In this document: positions 45,395-56,013 of the stretch, in pieces
Position numbering within the stretch: the first letter of the stretch is position 1
Layout of the letters: each line of letters begins with the position of its first letter
NCBI RefSeq assembly: GCF_019693215.1
Contig: NZ_CP081183.1
Location: forward strand, 499,226 to 563,225
Direction of reading: 5' to 3'
DNA length: 64,000 nucleotides
Origin: Salinarchaeum sp. IM2453
GTDB taxonomy: Archaea > Halobacteriota > Halobacteria > Halobacteriales > Salinarchaeaceae
Translations under genes and position numbers: made by a program
Notes under the pieces: model-generated
What the model saw: the letters and a program-made list of their open reading frames with translations, nothing else
Databases searched by the model: none
Told to the model about the DNA's origin: nothing

Positions 45395-46485
45395 ATATTA
45401 TTTTGTGAACTTCTATCTGGACTTAAGTCCCACCCGATATTCATAAGGGATTTAACAAGACGATTGACGACACTCTCTGCAGTGTATTTTTTACTCTGTA
45501 ATTGAGCCCTCTTCCTCATTTGGATAAATTCCGACGGATGGTCACACAACCACTGTAGCTTCTTTTTGAGGTCATCCACGTCTTTCGGATCAAACAACAG
45601 GCCTGTCTCTCTGTGCGAAACAACTTCTGAATTATAGTTCCAATTTGTAGCAATAACAGGCAAGCCAGCCATATATGCCTCTACAATAACTCCAGGAAAT
45701 CCTTCACCATAGTAATAGGAAGGGAATACAAATGCGTCATATTGACTAATTTCAGTGATAACAGAGTCATGTTCTATTTTACCTCTAAATTCTGCATTCT
45801 CTATTTCATTAACTTTTTCTAAGAATTTGCCTTTATACTCATCGTTGTCAACAAAATCACCGTAGATATGTGTATAAAGCTTTGTAGTCGGGTGGCCAAA
45901 CTGATCGGTGGCTCCCAAAAGCTCATCAAGACCCTTTGATCTCACCAACCGACCGACATATACCACATTTAGTTCATTTAGTTCGGCACAATCATTGAAT
46001 TGCGTGCTATTTTCAGTTTCTGGCTTAAACCTCATGTTGGGCAACTTTTTAATACGGGTCTCAGATAGGGTAGTCTCCAACTTCACTTTCAGTCCTTGTG
46101 TCTGTGGATATATTATGTCAAAATTATTAAATAAACGTATATAAGCCTGTCTTATTAAAAAAGGTAACTTATTGATTTCATCCATAAATTGACCACCAGC
46201 GGGAATAAGCGCTGCTCTTGCGGGAGAGGTCATCACCTTCGGAATAATAACTGGTGATAATGCAAGTCTACCATTTGTAGAAACACTAATAATATAGTAT
46301 TTATATTCATTTATATTTTGGAGTATTTCAAGGAAAGCACTTGGACGTCTGTTTATAGTATCCACCCAGTCAATTGATATACCCAAGTCATCCATCTTCT
46401 TTTTTATACAAGAGTTTTTTATTCCTGGTCCCGATACTGGCGGAGCAAGGGGACCGATTCCCAAGATATCTGATTCAGCAACCAT
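45391..46485 (-). CDS. GT4 glycosyltransferase
   Basis: 364 residues. LGIGPLAPPVSGPGIKNSCI gives the N-terminal acceptor loop; VVYVGRLVRSKGLDELLGAT begins the donor domain; VFPSYYYGEGFPGVIVEAYM and AGLPVIATNWNYNSEVVSHR hold the donor-phosphate E-x7-E site. The gene is AT-rich compared with wecB/wecC and reads in the opposite direction, so it probably arrived separately. It appears intact. Confidence 0.8.
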   Translation of the reverse strand: MVAESDILGIGPLAPPVSGPGIKNSCIKKKMDDLGISIDWVDTINRRPSAFLEILQNINEYKYYIISVSTNGRLALSPVIIPKVMTSPARAALIPAGGQFMDEINKLPFLIRQAYIRLFNNFDIIYPQTQGLKVKLETTLSETRIKKLPNMRFKPETENSTQFNDCAELNELNVVYVGRLVRSKGLDELLGATDQFGHPTTKLYTHIYGDFVDNDEYKGKFLEKVNEIENAEFRGKIEHDSVITEISQYDAFVFPSYYYGEGFPGVIVEAYMAGLPVIATNWNYNSEVVSHRETGLLFDPKDVDDLKKKLQWLCDHPSEFIQMRKRAQLQSKKYTAESVVNRLVKSLMNIGWDLSPDRSSQNNI

Positions 46486-46657
46486 CTAACTACTACGTTC
46501 CGGTTCCTGTTATTTATATAATGTGAAAGGTTTTCTGCTACCTCAGTGTAAACGAAGAATTCATCAAAAAATCCCTTATCTATGAGTGTGTGATCCGGCG
46601 AGGAGACTGGCTTTACGGTAGACGCCGGAGGTGTAACCGGTGTTAATCCAACTATAC
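46486..46657 (-). pseudogene. Unrecognised gene fragment between glycosyltransferase and IS630 remnant
   Basis: A frame reading TPVTPPASTVKPVSSPDHTL, IDKGFFDEFFVYTEVAENLS and HYINNRNRNVVVRWLLNQ runs into the start of the glycosyltransferase. It has no start outside the IS630 end. It may be the tail of a glycan gene truncated by the insertion; the family is not recognised. Confidence 0.3.
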
Positions 46658-46963
46658 TCACGGACAGAGATATTGATAGATGCTTGGTGGACTGATCGTT
46701 TCGAGTGCGTTCCAGATTGCTGATCTGATCTCATCGAGCGTAGCGAAGTAGCGGTTTCCAAGTGTTTTCTTGAGCTGTCGCCAGTACTCTTCCGCCGGGT
46801 TCAAGTCGGGCGATCCTGTCGGGAAATACACCAACTCGATGGGTTCCTCGGCTGCGTCGAGCAGCGAGTACAGTTCATCGGCGACGGTTTCGTCAGCATT
46901 GATATTGCTGGCGTTCGTTACATCCCCTGACGGCCTGTCTATTGGTTTCGATGCTACAGACAT
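46658..46963 (-). pseudogene. Chimera of an IS4-like N-terminus and an IS630 C-terminus
   Basis: The first 38 residues (VASKPIDRPSGDVTNASNIN, DELYSLLDAA) match the start of the IS4-like transposase at 49013; the rest (IELVYFPTGSPDLNPAEEYW, RQLKKTLGNRYFATLDEIRS, AIWNALETISPPSIYQYLCP) is an IS630 C-terminus like that at 37546. The two families meet without a stop. It marks an insertion of one element into another followed by loss. Confidence 0.7.
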
Positions 46964-46974
46964 CGCAGGCCGTC

Positions 46975-47018
46975 ACTACCGTTTCACGCAGCTTTAAATA
47001 CTCAGAACGCGACAGGAT
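46975..47018. repeat. IS4-like element end, inverted relative to 48961
   Basis: ctttaaatactcagaacgcgacag is the reverse complement of the start at 48961 (ctgtcgcgtttgagtatttaaag) with one difference. The two ends face away from each other across 47019-48960. Confidence 0.6.
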
Positions 47019-47028
47019 TCGATGAGGA

Positions 47029-47991
47029 ATGGATACTAATCTCAGAACCTGGTTGGAGAGTCTAAAACAAGACTTCAATGAGGAGTCGTACCAACGAGCC
47101 GCATTATCAATGTGCAGAGGCCTTTTTAATAGCGGATGGTTTGGGATCACTTCACGGTATCCACTTGGAATGAATATCTATTCACGGGACTGGGACGCAC
47201 TTATTGTCTTAGATGGATGTCGGGTAGACGCATTGAAAGAAGTCGCAAGTGAGTATGACTTTATTAGGGACATTGACATAATCTGGTCTGTTGGAAGTGC
47301 ATCCCATGAATGGACAGTCAAAACATTCACTAAAGAGTATGAAGATGAAATTAGAGAAACAGCGATGATTATGGCGAATGCCTTCGCTGATAGGGTGTTT
47401 GAACAAAGAATAATGCCGCCATACGAATATACAATACCTGTTGACCTCTCTTCTTGGAATGTTGTAGGACCCAATGATTTCTACTATACAGAATGGACCA
47501 AAAATCACCGTGATCCTTATTCAGAGTCTCGGGGATTCCCAGAGTTAGCTTCAGCCGAATATCCTACTGAAAGAGCAATTTTGGCAGGGAGGGAACAAGA
47601 TTGTGATCGACTTATAGTACAATATTACCAACCCCACCGTCCATTTCTCGCTGAGGCGATGGAAACAGAAGAATTGACAGAGGAAATGTATTATCCATTT
47701 GAATCGCACAAAGAAGATCGTATTACGTTTGATGAATTATGGAGGAGTTATATTGATAACCTGAGGTATGGGCTTGATAATGTAGAATTACTTCTCAAAA
47801 ACCTAGACGCAGATAAAGTGGTCATTACGGCGGACCATGGAGAACTGATGGGTGAACTGGGCTTATATGGGCATAAAGAGGGGCTGCCCCATCCGGCATT
47901 AAAAAAAGTTCCATGGGTAGAAACAACGGCAACAGATCAACGTACGGTTGAACCAAATCCCGAATTAAAATACAAAGAAAAACATGTATAA
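47029..47991 (+). CDS. Alkaline-phosphatase-fold (sulfatase-like) protein
   Basis: 320 residues. YSRDWDALIVLDGCRVDAL holds the metal-binding Asp and the nucleophile region; RLIVQYYQPHRPFL and VVITADHGELMGELGLYGHK carry the late metal ligands Asp-His and His; then LPHPALKKVPWVET. This is the pattern of sulfatase/phosphoglycerol-transferase-like enzymes in haloarchaeal glycosylation clusters. It may transfer or remove sulfate or phosphate on glycans. It lies only about 10 bases inside an IS end. Confidence 0.7.
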   Translation: MDTNLRTWLESLKQDFNEESYQRAALSMCRGLFNSGWFGITSRYPLGMNIYSRDWDALIVLDGCRVDALKEVASEYDFIRDIDIIWSVGSASHEWTVKTFTKEYEDEIRETAMIMANAFADRVFEQRIMPPYEYTIPVDLSSWNVVGPNDFYYTEWTKNHRDPYSESRGFPELASAEYPTERAILAGREQDCDRLIVQYYQPHRPFLAEAMETEELTEEMYYPFESHKEDRITFDELWRSYIDNLRYGLDNVELLLKNLDADKVVITADHGELMGELGLYGHKEGLPHPALKKVPWVETTATDQRTVEPNPELKYKEKHV

Positions 47992-48246
47992 CGGTGCAGC
48001 TCATTACTGCCGAGGCTCTTGCCTGATCTGGTGAAACAGCCGTCACCGTTTTGATATTGACACTGGTTGGCGTGCAAGATGGAATGCGCTCAGCACGCGA
48101 AAGGCAACTGGTTCCAAGCTTTGAGTATGCACCGGAAGTGGGACGAGGTGCGTACTTCGGACGGAGCAACCTACGGTGAATTGACTATCCGAGAGATGTG
48201 TCGGAGTAACCACGAGACCTTCTGAGGCAAGTACATTCAGTAGCCG
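47992..48246. other. Short gene-free stretch
   Basis: Contains only broken frames with some transposase-like codon pattern but no recognisable motif. Confidence 0.25.
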
Positions 48247-48962
48247 TCACCATAATGAGCCTAATTCAAAATCAAATTTTTGTGGTACGAATGGATTCCC
48301 ACCAGAGGACTCTGCTACAGTCATTTCACCGAAATATATCTCATCCTTGCTGGGATTATACAAGTCAACTCGGATATGTTCGAAATCTTCCCCCAGCTTT
48401 TCCGAAATATCAATCATTCTATCTAAGTTTGGAGGTTTATCCACACCTTGCCCTTTTTCGAAATGTAACTTCACATTTATGGGATTCCAGTTTCGGTCGT
48501 AGAAATTCCGTTTGGTTGTGGTATCATCGAATCTATTATAAGTCACATGAATGAATTCAACTCTTCCATGAAAAATCATAAACTTATAATCTATTGGTGG
48601 CTTATATCGTTCCGATTTGATATATTCTTCAACAATTATTTTTGGTTGTATGTGGGAATACCAGTATTCCTCTTTCATTTGACCATATGTCTTGTCAAGC
48701 TACTCGGAGCACTCCTGTTTGATTTTTTCAATATTCGGTGTTAATTCTTGTTCAATTATAAAATTGGCTCCTCCCGAAAGATGGTTGGGCTTTATCACAT
48801 ACTCATCTGGAAGTTCATCAAATGGTATAGTGTTCGGGTCATCGGTAACATGATAAACTTCAGGCAGAATATTGTCTCCCACCTTTTGCTCAACATATTC
48901 CCTGACTCGCCATTTGTCTTCGACCAGAGAGAACAATTTATTATCTGTATATAATTTTCTGT
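48247..48962 (-). pseudogene. TupA-like ATP-grasp protein, N-truncated and with an in-frame TAG
   Basis: The frame is open from the IS end at 48962 (DRKLYTDNKLFSLVEDKWRV, REYVEQKVGDNILPEVYHVT, ELPDEYVIKPNHLSGGANFI), meets TAG at about 48698 in KQECSE*LDKTYGQ, then continues EEYWYSHIQPKIIVEEYIKS, DYKFMIFHGRVEFIHVTYNR, RVDLYNPSKDEIYFGEMTVA and ESSGGNPFVP. This is the ATP-grasp fold of TupA-like glycan enzymes. The first 40-60 residues were lost to the IS4-like element. Confidence 0.75.
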
Positions 48963-50300
48963 CTGTCGCGTTTGAGTATTTAAAGCCGGCGTGAGCCGGT
49001 AGTGACGGCCTGATGTCTGTGATTGGTGATCAAAGGTTAGGGCCGTCATCAAGAGAAACGAACGCAGTTAACTTCAATTCTATCCACTCCGTTTCGAGTG
49101 AGTTGTACTCGCTGCTCGACGCAGTCGACAGCGAGTCCATTGCCGATCAGTTCGATATCGGCAAGTACAGTTCAACGCACGACTTCGACAACCATCTCAA
49201 AATCGCCGTCCGTGAAGGCCTTGACCCATCAACTTCTCTCGCTGAACTTGCGGACAAAATTGAGACTGACGAACAACTCGAAGCAATGGCTGCTTCCACA
49301 TTCTCACGGTACACGAACGACCGCGACTACCGCGCGGTCGTTCGCTTTCTTTTCGCGCTGCTCCACACGCCACAGTTGTATTATCAACGTGCCGTTCAAC
49401 GAAAACGACTCGAATGGCTCACTCGTGGTGTTGTTGCTGTTGACGCAGCAAACCTCAAGCTCACTCGTTCAGTCGTCGTCTCTGACGAGTTCGTCGGAGA
49501 CGACGAGCAATCCTACGAGATTGACACAGACGATGGCGGACTTGAGCTTCACTGCAGCGCCCGTATAAGATGAACATAAGTACCCGCTTGGCGCAACTGT
49601 CACAGAGGGCGAGACGCATGAGAACCCACAGTTTGACCATCTCACAGACGACGTCGAGGTCTTCGCAGACCTCGACTCGGTCATTTGGGTGTTTGACCGT
49701 GGATACACGCGCTATCATCGGTTTTGCGAACTCAAACACAGCGACGACGACTTCGTCACACTACTGCACTCAGATGCTCGTCTCGACGTTCTGGACGCGC
49801 TCCAGGACGTCGAAGTCACCGATAAGAACGGAACGAGACGGATCCGTGATGAACAGATCGAACTTGCCGAGACTGGAGAGACGTTTCGTCGTATCGTCTT
49901 GGAAACACCAGACGGAGAAGAGATTGAGGACCTGACGACGCTGGCGTCGTCAGCGTACGATCCAATCGACGTGATCAGCATCAACACGCTCTGAACTGTG
50001 ATTGAAATTCTCTTCCGAGAGTGGAAGCAGTATCTGAACATCAAGAACATTCATTCGAAATCGCTGAACGGCGTCTTGTTCGAACTGTTCGCTACGTTAA
50101 TCGGGTTGGTGTTGATTTACTGGCTGTGGCAGCATCACCCGGTGAAGGGTGGCGTGCCACGAACAATACAGAAAGTCCGAACGCACTGGAACAAATCACT
50201 GGATACGTTCGGTTGAGCTGGTCTCAGGTGGCTGGGTCAGCCGTCGCTGCCAGCGACGGCTTTGGCCAGAGCAGTCGAAAGACGCCGTATTGACACAAGG
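48961..50300 (+). mobile_element. IS4-like insertion sequence
   Basis: The left end is ctgtcgcgtttgagtatttaaag at 48961. The transposase frame begins at 49013. The right end was not located exactly; coding similarity stops near 50216. Confidence 0.5.
49013..50216 (+). pseudogene. IS4-like DDE transposase, frameshifted
   Basis: Part 1 (49013-49573): SSELYSLLDAVDSESIADQF, VVRFLFALLHTPQLYYQRAV, TRGVVAVDAANLKLTRSVVV. Part 2, another frame: DLDSVIWVFDRGYTRYHRFC, TGETFRRIVLETPDGEEIED. Then a TGA, then VIEILFREWKQYLNIKNIHS with SLNGVLFELFATLI. The joins near 49565 and 49992 break what was one transposase of about 400 residues. Palindromes with arms of 9-12 bases lie at 49314 and 49653. Confidence 0.7.
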
Positions 50301-50447
50301 AATCTTCTCATTCACCGCTCCGAGCCGGTTACAATCTCGTCTGATCAAGCTGCTTTCGTTCAGACAACACACTCATCTTGCTCTCGCAGAATTCGTTCTC
50401 TCGATGGTTTTATTAACTCAAAACGTGACAGCCTATACACTAATTTA

Positions 50448-51620
50448 ATGAACAAACAAATAACCTTTTTTACAGCGGGGGCAGAAAAATGTGAGCAGGC
50501 GGTTCGACCAATAGCCAAGGAAGCCGAGCGACGCGGGATTGGGACAAGATTCTCAAAAGACCCGTTAGATTCCGCGGAAATCGGTGTCTATACAAGCAAA
50601 GTTTGGCCTATCACCCCCCGTTCAAACACTGATCTCTCTGTGTTTCTTTTTCATGGTCTTGATTCGGCGTATAGCTCTGGACCAATCAGATACAATTGGA
50701 GCCGATTTGATGTCGGTCTGTTGCCGGGTCAGGCTGCAGCGAGCCGTTACCGAAGATATTCTCAGCACCCTGCCGCCCGTCCAAGCATCGGTGCATACGC
50801 GGTTGGATGGCCCAAATCAGACATACTCTTCTTGAGCTCATTTCAACAGAAGGTAAACGAATATAGAGAGTCTCTCGAGCTCACAAAAGACAGAGTTGTG
50901 CTTTATGCCCCGACGTACGAATGTGGTAATCTTCCCCGACTTGTGGACAGTGTCGATACCTCAACCTACGAGCTTCTTATAAAGCATGGGAATTACGATG
51001 AAGGACAATATCTTGAGGATACGTCACTTGACGCGTTGTACTCACAATATATAGATGAGGAGTCAGTGACGATCCTTGACAGTGAGGACAATATTATGTT
51101 TGCTCTGGCTATCGCTGATGTGGTTGTTTCTGACTCGGATAGTATTCTACTTGAAGCACTGATGGCTGAAACCAATCCAGTAACAGTTACGGACTGGCCA
51201 GTGAAATCTGGTTCGTTAAGAGGAGGAAGTGATATTTCCTCATCTGTAAATGAACTTGCTGAAGCAGAGTTGCGCGATTTCTTCCATACGTCGAGGTGTG
51301 ATTATACTACACCTGATCTCGATGAGGAACGTGATCTCCACTTTGACAATATCGGTACCAGTGCGGCGGCTACTATTGACCTCATTCAGGCTCTCGCCGG
51401 AAGTGAGGAACCACCAGTTGAACCAATTACTCCGGCAGAGATGGCGTCGCGATGGCAAAAAGTTGAAACACAGGTACAAAATACGCTTAGTCTCACACTC
51501 TCGTCTATACTCGTTCGGTTGAGCGATTCTCAGCGGAAGTGGCTTGTAGAGAGTAACCTACGCCACGTTGTGAGTAAATTGGTAAGTTCTGGCAAACAAA
51601 GGGACAAAAACCACCGGTAA
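50448..51620 (+). CDS. CDP-glycerol glycerophosphotransferase-like protein
   Basis: 390 residues from the ATG at 50448; the longer frame upstream is IS sequence. GT-B-like: ITFFTAGAEKCEQAVRPIAK opens the first half; DRVVLYAPTYECGNLPR and YELLIKHGNYDEGQY begin the second; AIADVVVSDSDSILLEALMA has the conserved Ser-Asp-x2-Ser of TagB/TagF-family transferases; VTVTDWPVKSG follows. It would transfer a polyol phosphate or sugar onto a glycan. The family call rests on the last two motifs. Confidence 0.55.
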   Translation: MNKQITFFTAGAEKCEQAVRPIAKEAERRGIGTRFSKDPLDSAEIGVYTSKVWPITPRSNTDLSVFLFHGLDSAYSSGPIRYNWSRFDVGLLPGQAAASRYRRYSQHPAARPSIGAYAVGWPKSDILFLSSFQQKVNEYRESLELTKDRVVLYAPTYECGNLPRLVDSVDTSTYELLIKHGNYDEGQYLEDTSLDALYSQYIDEESVTILDSEDNIMFALAIADVVVSDSDSILLEALMAETNPVTVTDWPVKSGSLRGGSDISSSVNELAEAELRDFFHTSRCDYTTPDLDEERDLHFDNIGTSAAATIDLIQALAGSEEPPVEPITPAEMASRWQKVETQVQNTLSLTLSSILVRLSDSQRKWLVESNLRHVVSKLVSSGKQRDKNHR

Positions 51621-51833
51621 GCATTTGTCCACTATGCTCAGATGTTCGGAATGTGCATCAACGGTTGATAAGCGGCGGTGAGTTTCGGCAACAGACGACA
51701 GAAGTAACACCAATTTACTGCCTGTTCACTCGAACAACGAGCTGATTTGTCGATTTCGATGGAAATTGAGGCAAAAATGAGCAGTCTGCATAGAGATGTC
51801 CCTCACGAGTCGGCGTTCCGCCCGGCGGAACGC

Positions 51834-53473
51834 CTACGTCACTGGCATCTCCTTGCGCACGATATTCAGAAACGTTCGGGCGGGCACACGCGGTTTCAGT
51901 CGTTGTTCAATATTAAGACTGATCTGTACCAGCAAGTCAACCACCAACCACATATCATAGAGAATTACCGCGAATCCAAAGTAAAACACTCTTACAGCCG
52001 TGGTTTGTGATGTTGTCCACGCCAGGAAATCTTTGATCGACTTGTAGCTGTTTTCGATTCCACATCTGCGAGCGTACCGCCTCATGACGCGGCGGGTACG
52101 CCCACGTGCTGCTTTCGTGCCGTCACTCACCTGAAAGTTTGTCACGAACACTATCGTCGTATCTTCCTTTCGAGTTGAGGGAACTCCGACCAGCGTCGGA
52201 GTGACCGTCACCGTCTCGCTTCCAAGCTTCTTATCCATCTCGTGAGAGTGTTTGACTGCTACGTCATGTTCCATATCACCAACAAACCGGTCAACACGAT
52301 CGTCTAATGACTTCCGTATCAGGTACGATAGATCCTTCTCTTCGAGTGCATTAATGACGCCGATGCCGTCGAATTCGGCATCGGCATACACTGTTCCAAG
52401 CGAGACATGGTCGCTTGCGATGTCGATTAGTTGCTTGACAAGCACACCCCGAGGGATGTAGCCGCGTAGCGGCCGCATCCCGAGCGTGAATTTCATTTCC
52501 TCACCGACGAGTGAAATTGTCGCCATCTTGTAACACTACGAGTAGGACTTGCTCGGTGGCGCGCCGGTACTCATCTGAAACTCATCGCGGTTACCGTAGT
52601 ATGCGACGTAGGTGATGTCGATCGCCACATCGGCATGGCAATCCATCGAATAGTATTGCTCAGCAGCCCACACCATCTCTCCAATCGCACCGTTGACCAT
52701 CGACGCGATAGAGATCGCGTCGAGTTGCTTGATGTACTGGAGGTGCGTATCACCAGCAGGACCACCGGCGTCACGAGTGGTTTCCTCGTCGAATATCCGG
52801 TTGCCTTGGTTGGCAGCTGTCCCGGTCAATCTAAGGTAGCTCTGGAGATCGAGGAACGCAGTATCGGCATACGGCGTTCCGTCATCGGGACGGTCAAGGT
52901 AAATCGCGGGAATACAATCTGACAGAGTGCATCGGTTACGTTCTTGGCTTTCTTGGCGATATAGCGCTGTTGTGAGCGGTTTGAACAGTTGCTTTTGTCA
53001 GTTGGTTCGAGTGCACGCATTCCGAGCGGGTTGCCCATATCGTGGGCAACCGCGAGGATGCGTTCTGCAGACTGTGTGATAAAAGATTTGAGCCGATCAG
53101 AGAATCGATCACACCATGCGCGGCCAAGTGTGGTTCGGTCTGGAGCAGTCTTGTCAGCAGCGAATTGGTCAAGGTTGAAGCCGAGCGTGCGGGCACGCTC
53201 GGCGTCGGCAAGATACTCGTACAGTTCTGTGGTGGTGAACCCCGCGAGTTCTTTGCAGTAGAACGCTCGTACCACCGGGCGATGTTCGTGCTGCGCCTCC
53301 CACTCGTTTTCAACTGGACCTGATACAGGTATGTCAGTGAACGCAAACTCAGTGACAACGGCCAGAAGATCAGTGTCTTTGTGTATCAATTCGGCAGCTT
53401 GGCGTTCGAGCCGCCTGATAGCCGGCTCGAACTCGGAGGTTTGCTGTAACATCCTCTCAACACTGGTGATCAA
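51834..53473 (-). pseudogene. DDE transposase (IS4-like) in three pieces
   Basis: From the 5' end: ITSVERMLQQTSEFEPAIRR, PVVRAFYCKELAGFTTTELY and PDRTTLGRAWCDRFSDRLKS (52826-53473); then HADVAIDITYVAYYGNRDEF (52536-52829) with the first catalytic Asp; then LGTVYADAEFDGIGVINALE and RRCGIENSYKSIKDFLAWTT (51834-52526) with the second Asp and Glu. Frameshifts at about 52826 and 52530 separate them. The C-terminal part resembles the element at 32479 distantly. Inverted repeats with arms up to 11 bases lie inside (for example 53180-53203). Confidence 0.7.
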
Positions 53474-53559
53474 GTCCGGTTAGCCACTCGTTTCATGCAC
53501 AAAATCTGTCGTTCCGAACTATAGATGCTCATCGACGGAAGGATTGATACATTTACAGG

Positions 53560-53740
53560 GGATTGACTGTATCAAGTGCTGGCCAGATTGCTGAGCGAGG
53601 TTCACCGAAAGTTCCGAAGTAACGGTGTCCAAGGATTCGTTTGAGTCGTCCTCAGCGCTCTTCAGTTGGATTTAGCTCCGGAAAAACAGTCGGAGAGTGC
53701 GACTAACTTGATCGGTTCATTGTCTGTTACAACCACCTAT
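53560..53740 (-). pseudogene. Decayed IS630 C-terminal fragment
   Basis: With two frame changes the reverse strand reads the end of an IS630 transposase (SP.LNPTE.., LGHRYFGTFGEPRSAIW). It is the third IS630 tail of the same type in the window, after 37546 and 46658. Confidence 0.4.
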
Positions 53741-53741
53741 G

Positions 53742-54014
53742 TCACGTACCTATTTCAACGTGCAAGGAATCCATGAAAATCCAGTAGTCCCTGAGGCGTG
53801 AACGAGGCACAGGGACTGGTCGAGACCGAGACTCAGCTAGTGCAGAAAACACGTCGCAAAGAATGGTCCGGACCGTTATAAGACGCGGAAACTTGTGCCA
53901 CAGAGCACGTATAGGAGGATCTCTCGTTCACGCCACAGTCCCAACGGAGGCGTCCAATGTACCTTGGTGTCGATACCCACACAGAGTACTCGCAAGTTGC
54001 CGTCGTGGAATAAT
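53742..54014 (+). mobile_element. Left end of an IS110-family element, cut by IS630 copy 2
   Basis: ATG at 53958 begins MYLGVDTHTEYSQVAVVE, the start of a second IS110-type DEDD transposase; it is broken at TAATG where the IS630 element at 54015 begins. The 200 bases upstream would be that element's noncoding end. Confidence 0.6.
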
Positions 54015-55110
54015 GACTAAGATAGCTTTTGAAAGTCAAGGAATTCTCACACCACTTCTTTGCAAAGCTGACACGATTCGTTATTTTCTCGAACGTTCTC
54101 TGAACAAGGGTTTTGAATTCACTTTCGTTGTCAATGACAATCGGTGCCATTGTCCACTTGAGATGTTTCCAGACCTGTTCGATTGGGTTGAGGTGGGGTG
54201 AGCCTGATGGAATGAAAATCAGGTCGATTCCGAGTTCATGCGCACGATTGCGCGTGTATTTACATCTATGAGTTCCGTGCTTATCCAAGGCGAGCAGAAT
54301 CCCGGCAAGCGGATTCTGCTCGCGAACCATTTCTAATACACCACAGATTCGTTCCTTCTTTTCGTCTTCAGTGAGCTCAACCAAGCTCTCGCCATTGAAC
54401 GCGTAGAATCCAACCGCAGAATCATGTGTCTTGACTAACTCCCGCTCAATGTGAGGATCGTCTACGTACCAGACACGTCGTGAATTATCGTACGGTTGTG
54501 GCTTCGATGCGTCAAAAAATCCGAGGACTGTACCACCATCGGTGCAGATATCATCGTCAACAGTCCATCCTTTGTCGTCTTCTCCCTCACGTTTGTTGTG
54601 TGGCTGGTTGTCCTCGTCGAGCGCGTCATCGACGCGCTCTTCGAGGATTTCATCAGGATTCTCTGGTCGATGTGGACGCTTTGGCCGTGGTTTCGCGTAT
54701 GAGAGACCGAGTTCCCGAAGGAAGGTACCAAGGTAATTTGGACTGTAGGAAACGCCGAATTCCTCCTGAAGAAGATGCTGAATCCCCTGTGATTTTCACG
54801 GCTGGCCGTCACAAAGCATCTTGACCAGCTCTTCTTGCTCATCTTCGTCGAGTTTCGGGGGCCGGCCGCCCCCGAAACTCGGCATCAGTCCTTCTAAGCC
54901 GTCCTCGTTCCAAGCGTCGGCCCAGCGACCACTGGGGATGGCCGACCGACTTTCTCGGTCGGCGGCCTCCGGGATCGAGTCGCCTTGGTAGAGATTTTTC
55001 AAAAATCCAAGCCGGCGAAGGTGGTGACCGTCTTCGGCCTCACGCAGTAATTTATCGATTTCTTCCTCAGTCAAGTGACACTTAATTTCTTTTCGACGTG
55101 AGGGTTCCAC
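53833..55110 (-). pseudogene. IS630-family transposase, copy 2, with one TGA
   Basis: A single frame of about 425 codons: LTEEEIDKLLREAEDGHHLR, GDSIPEAADRESRSAIPSGR, LMPSFGGGRPPKLDEDEQEE, then DGQP*KSQGIQHLLQEEFG with TGA at about 54796 where TGG is likely, then GWTVDDDICTDGG, NPLAGILLALDKHGTHR and LIFIPSGSPHLNPIEQVWKH with the catalytic acids. Otherwise intact. The last codons run past the element's end into the IS110 remnant, so no proper stop remains inside the element. A 14-base-arm palindrome lies at 54849-54881 and others at 54941 and about 54620. Confidence 0.75.
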
Positions 55111-55159
55111 TACTCTTCTATCGAGCCTAGCTCACAAAAGTCTTCATACTCATTATGCT

Positions 55160-55686
55160 TCCCGCTTGCGGTCGCTGTCTCATACCAGAACGGTAATCGT
55201 GGCAAGCATGGTGAGGTTGTTCGAGGCTACGTGGCCTGCAGTGTCGCCAAGAAGTCACCAAAGCAGGCTGAACGCCTCTACAGGAAACGTTCAGGCATCG
55301 AAACGACCTACCGGTTACTCCGGCAAGCACGCGGGATCACGACGACACGTGATCCCGTCGTGCGGTTTGCAATCATGCTTATCGCAGCACTGCTGGAGAA
55401 CCTCCGGCTCGTGTTACGGTGGGCGCTCGTCGCCCGCCCACGGCGGGGCGGGCGCGAGCTGCCCGACGAGTTCACGTTTAAGACGTTCTGCGACTGGATT
55501 CGGAAGGAACTGGAAGAGGAGTTAGAGAGACGCTGGTACATTGAGACAAACGACATGGGAGTTCCTGAGACGTACGGTTCGGTGGGCCGCGGGCTGACCG
55601 CGGTCAGCCCACGGCCTGTTTCCGAGGCCCACCAGCGACAGCTCTCTGCTAAATCTGCTTGTACTGGACTGTTCTCGTTCTGTTGA
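55160..55686 (+). pseudogene. C-terminal fragment of an ISH3-like transposase
   Basis: Reads VAKKSPKQAERLYRKRSGIE, TTYRLLRQARGITTTRDPVV and RFAIMLIAALLENLRLVLRW: the last catalytic Glu region and the C-terminal helices of an ISH3-type DDE transposase. The N-terminal two-thirds are absent. A hairpin gggatcacg..cgtgatccc lies inside. Confidence 0.6.
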
Positions 55687-55689
55687 AGC

Positions 55690-56013
55690 TGTCGCTCATT
55701 TCTGGCGACGCTTGTTTCAATATAGTTTTAGGAATTACCTCTAAATCATATAAAAAATGATTATTTTACGACGTTCAGATCACGGTGTACCGACTCGTTC
55801 GTGAAGTACCGACACTATGAATCCAGCAGAGTAGAGTTGAGTACTGCGTTTTATCGGTAGTCGTGGTATTATTTCTCGCTCCACAGAATCTAATTTGAAC
55901 TGAGCAATAGTGTCAACGATGAGATAGACGTTTTGGGTGTGCCCACTTTGGAAGTATTATGCCTTGTTCTTTAATGCTCATCTGAACACTGTCACGCCGC
56001 CACTCAATTCATG
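55690..56013. other. Gene-free stretch between IS debris and polymerase gene
   Basis: AT-rich, no frame with homology. catctgaacactgtcacgcc near 55979 resembles the IS6-type end at 39297 and may be a solo end. Confidence 0.35.
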
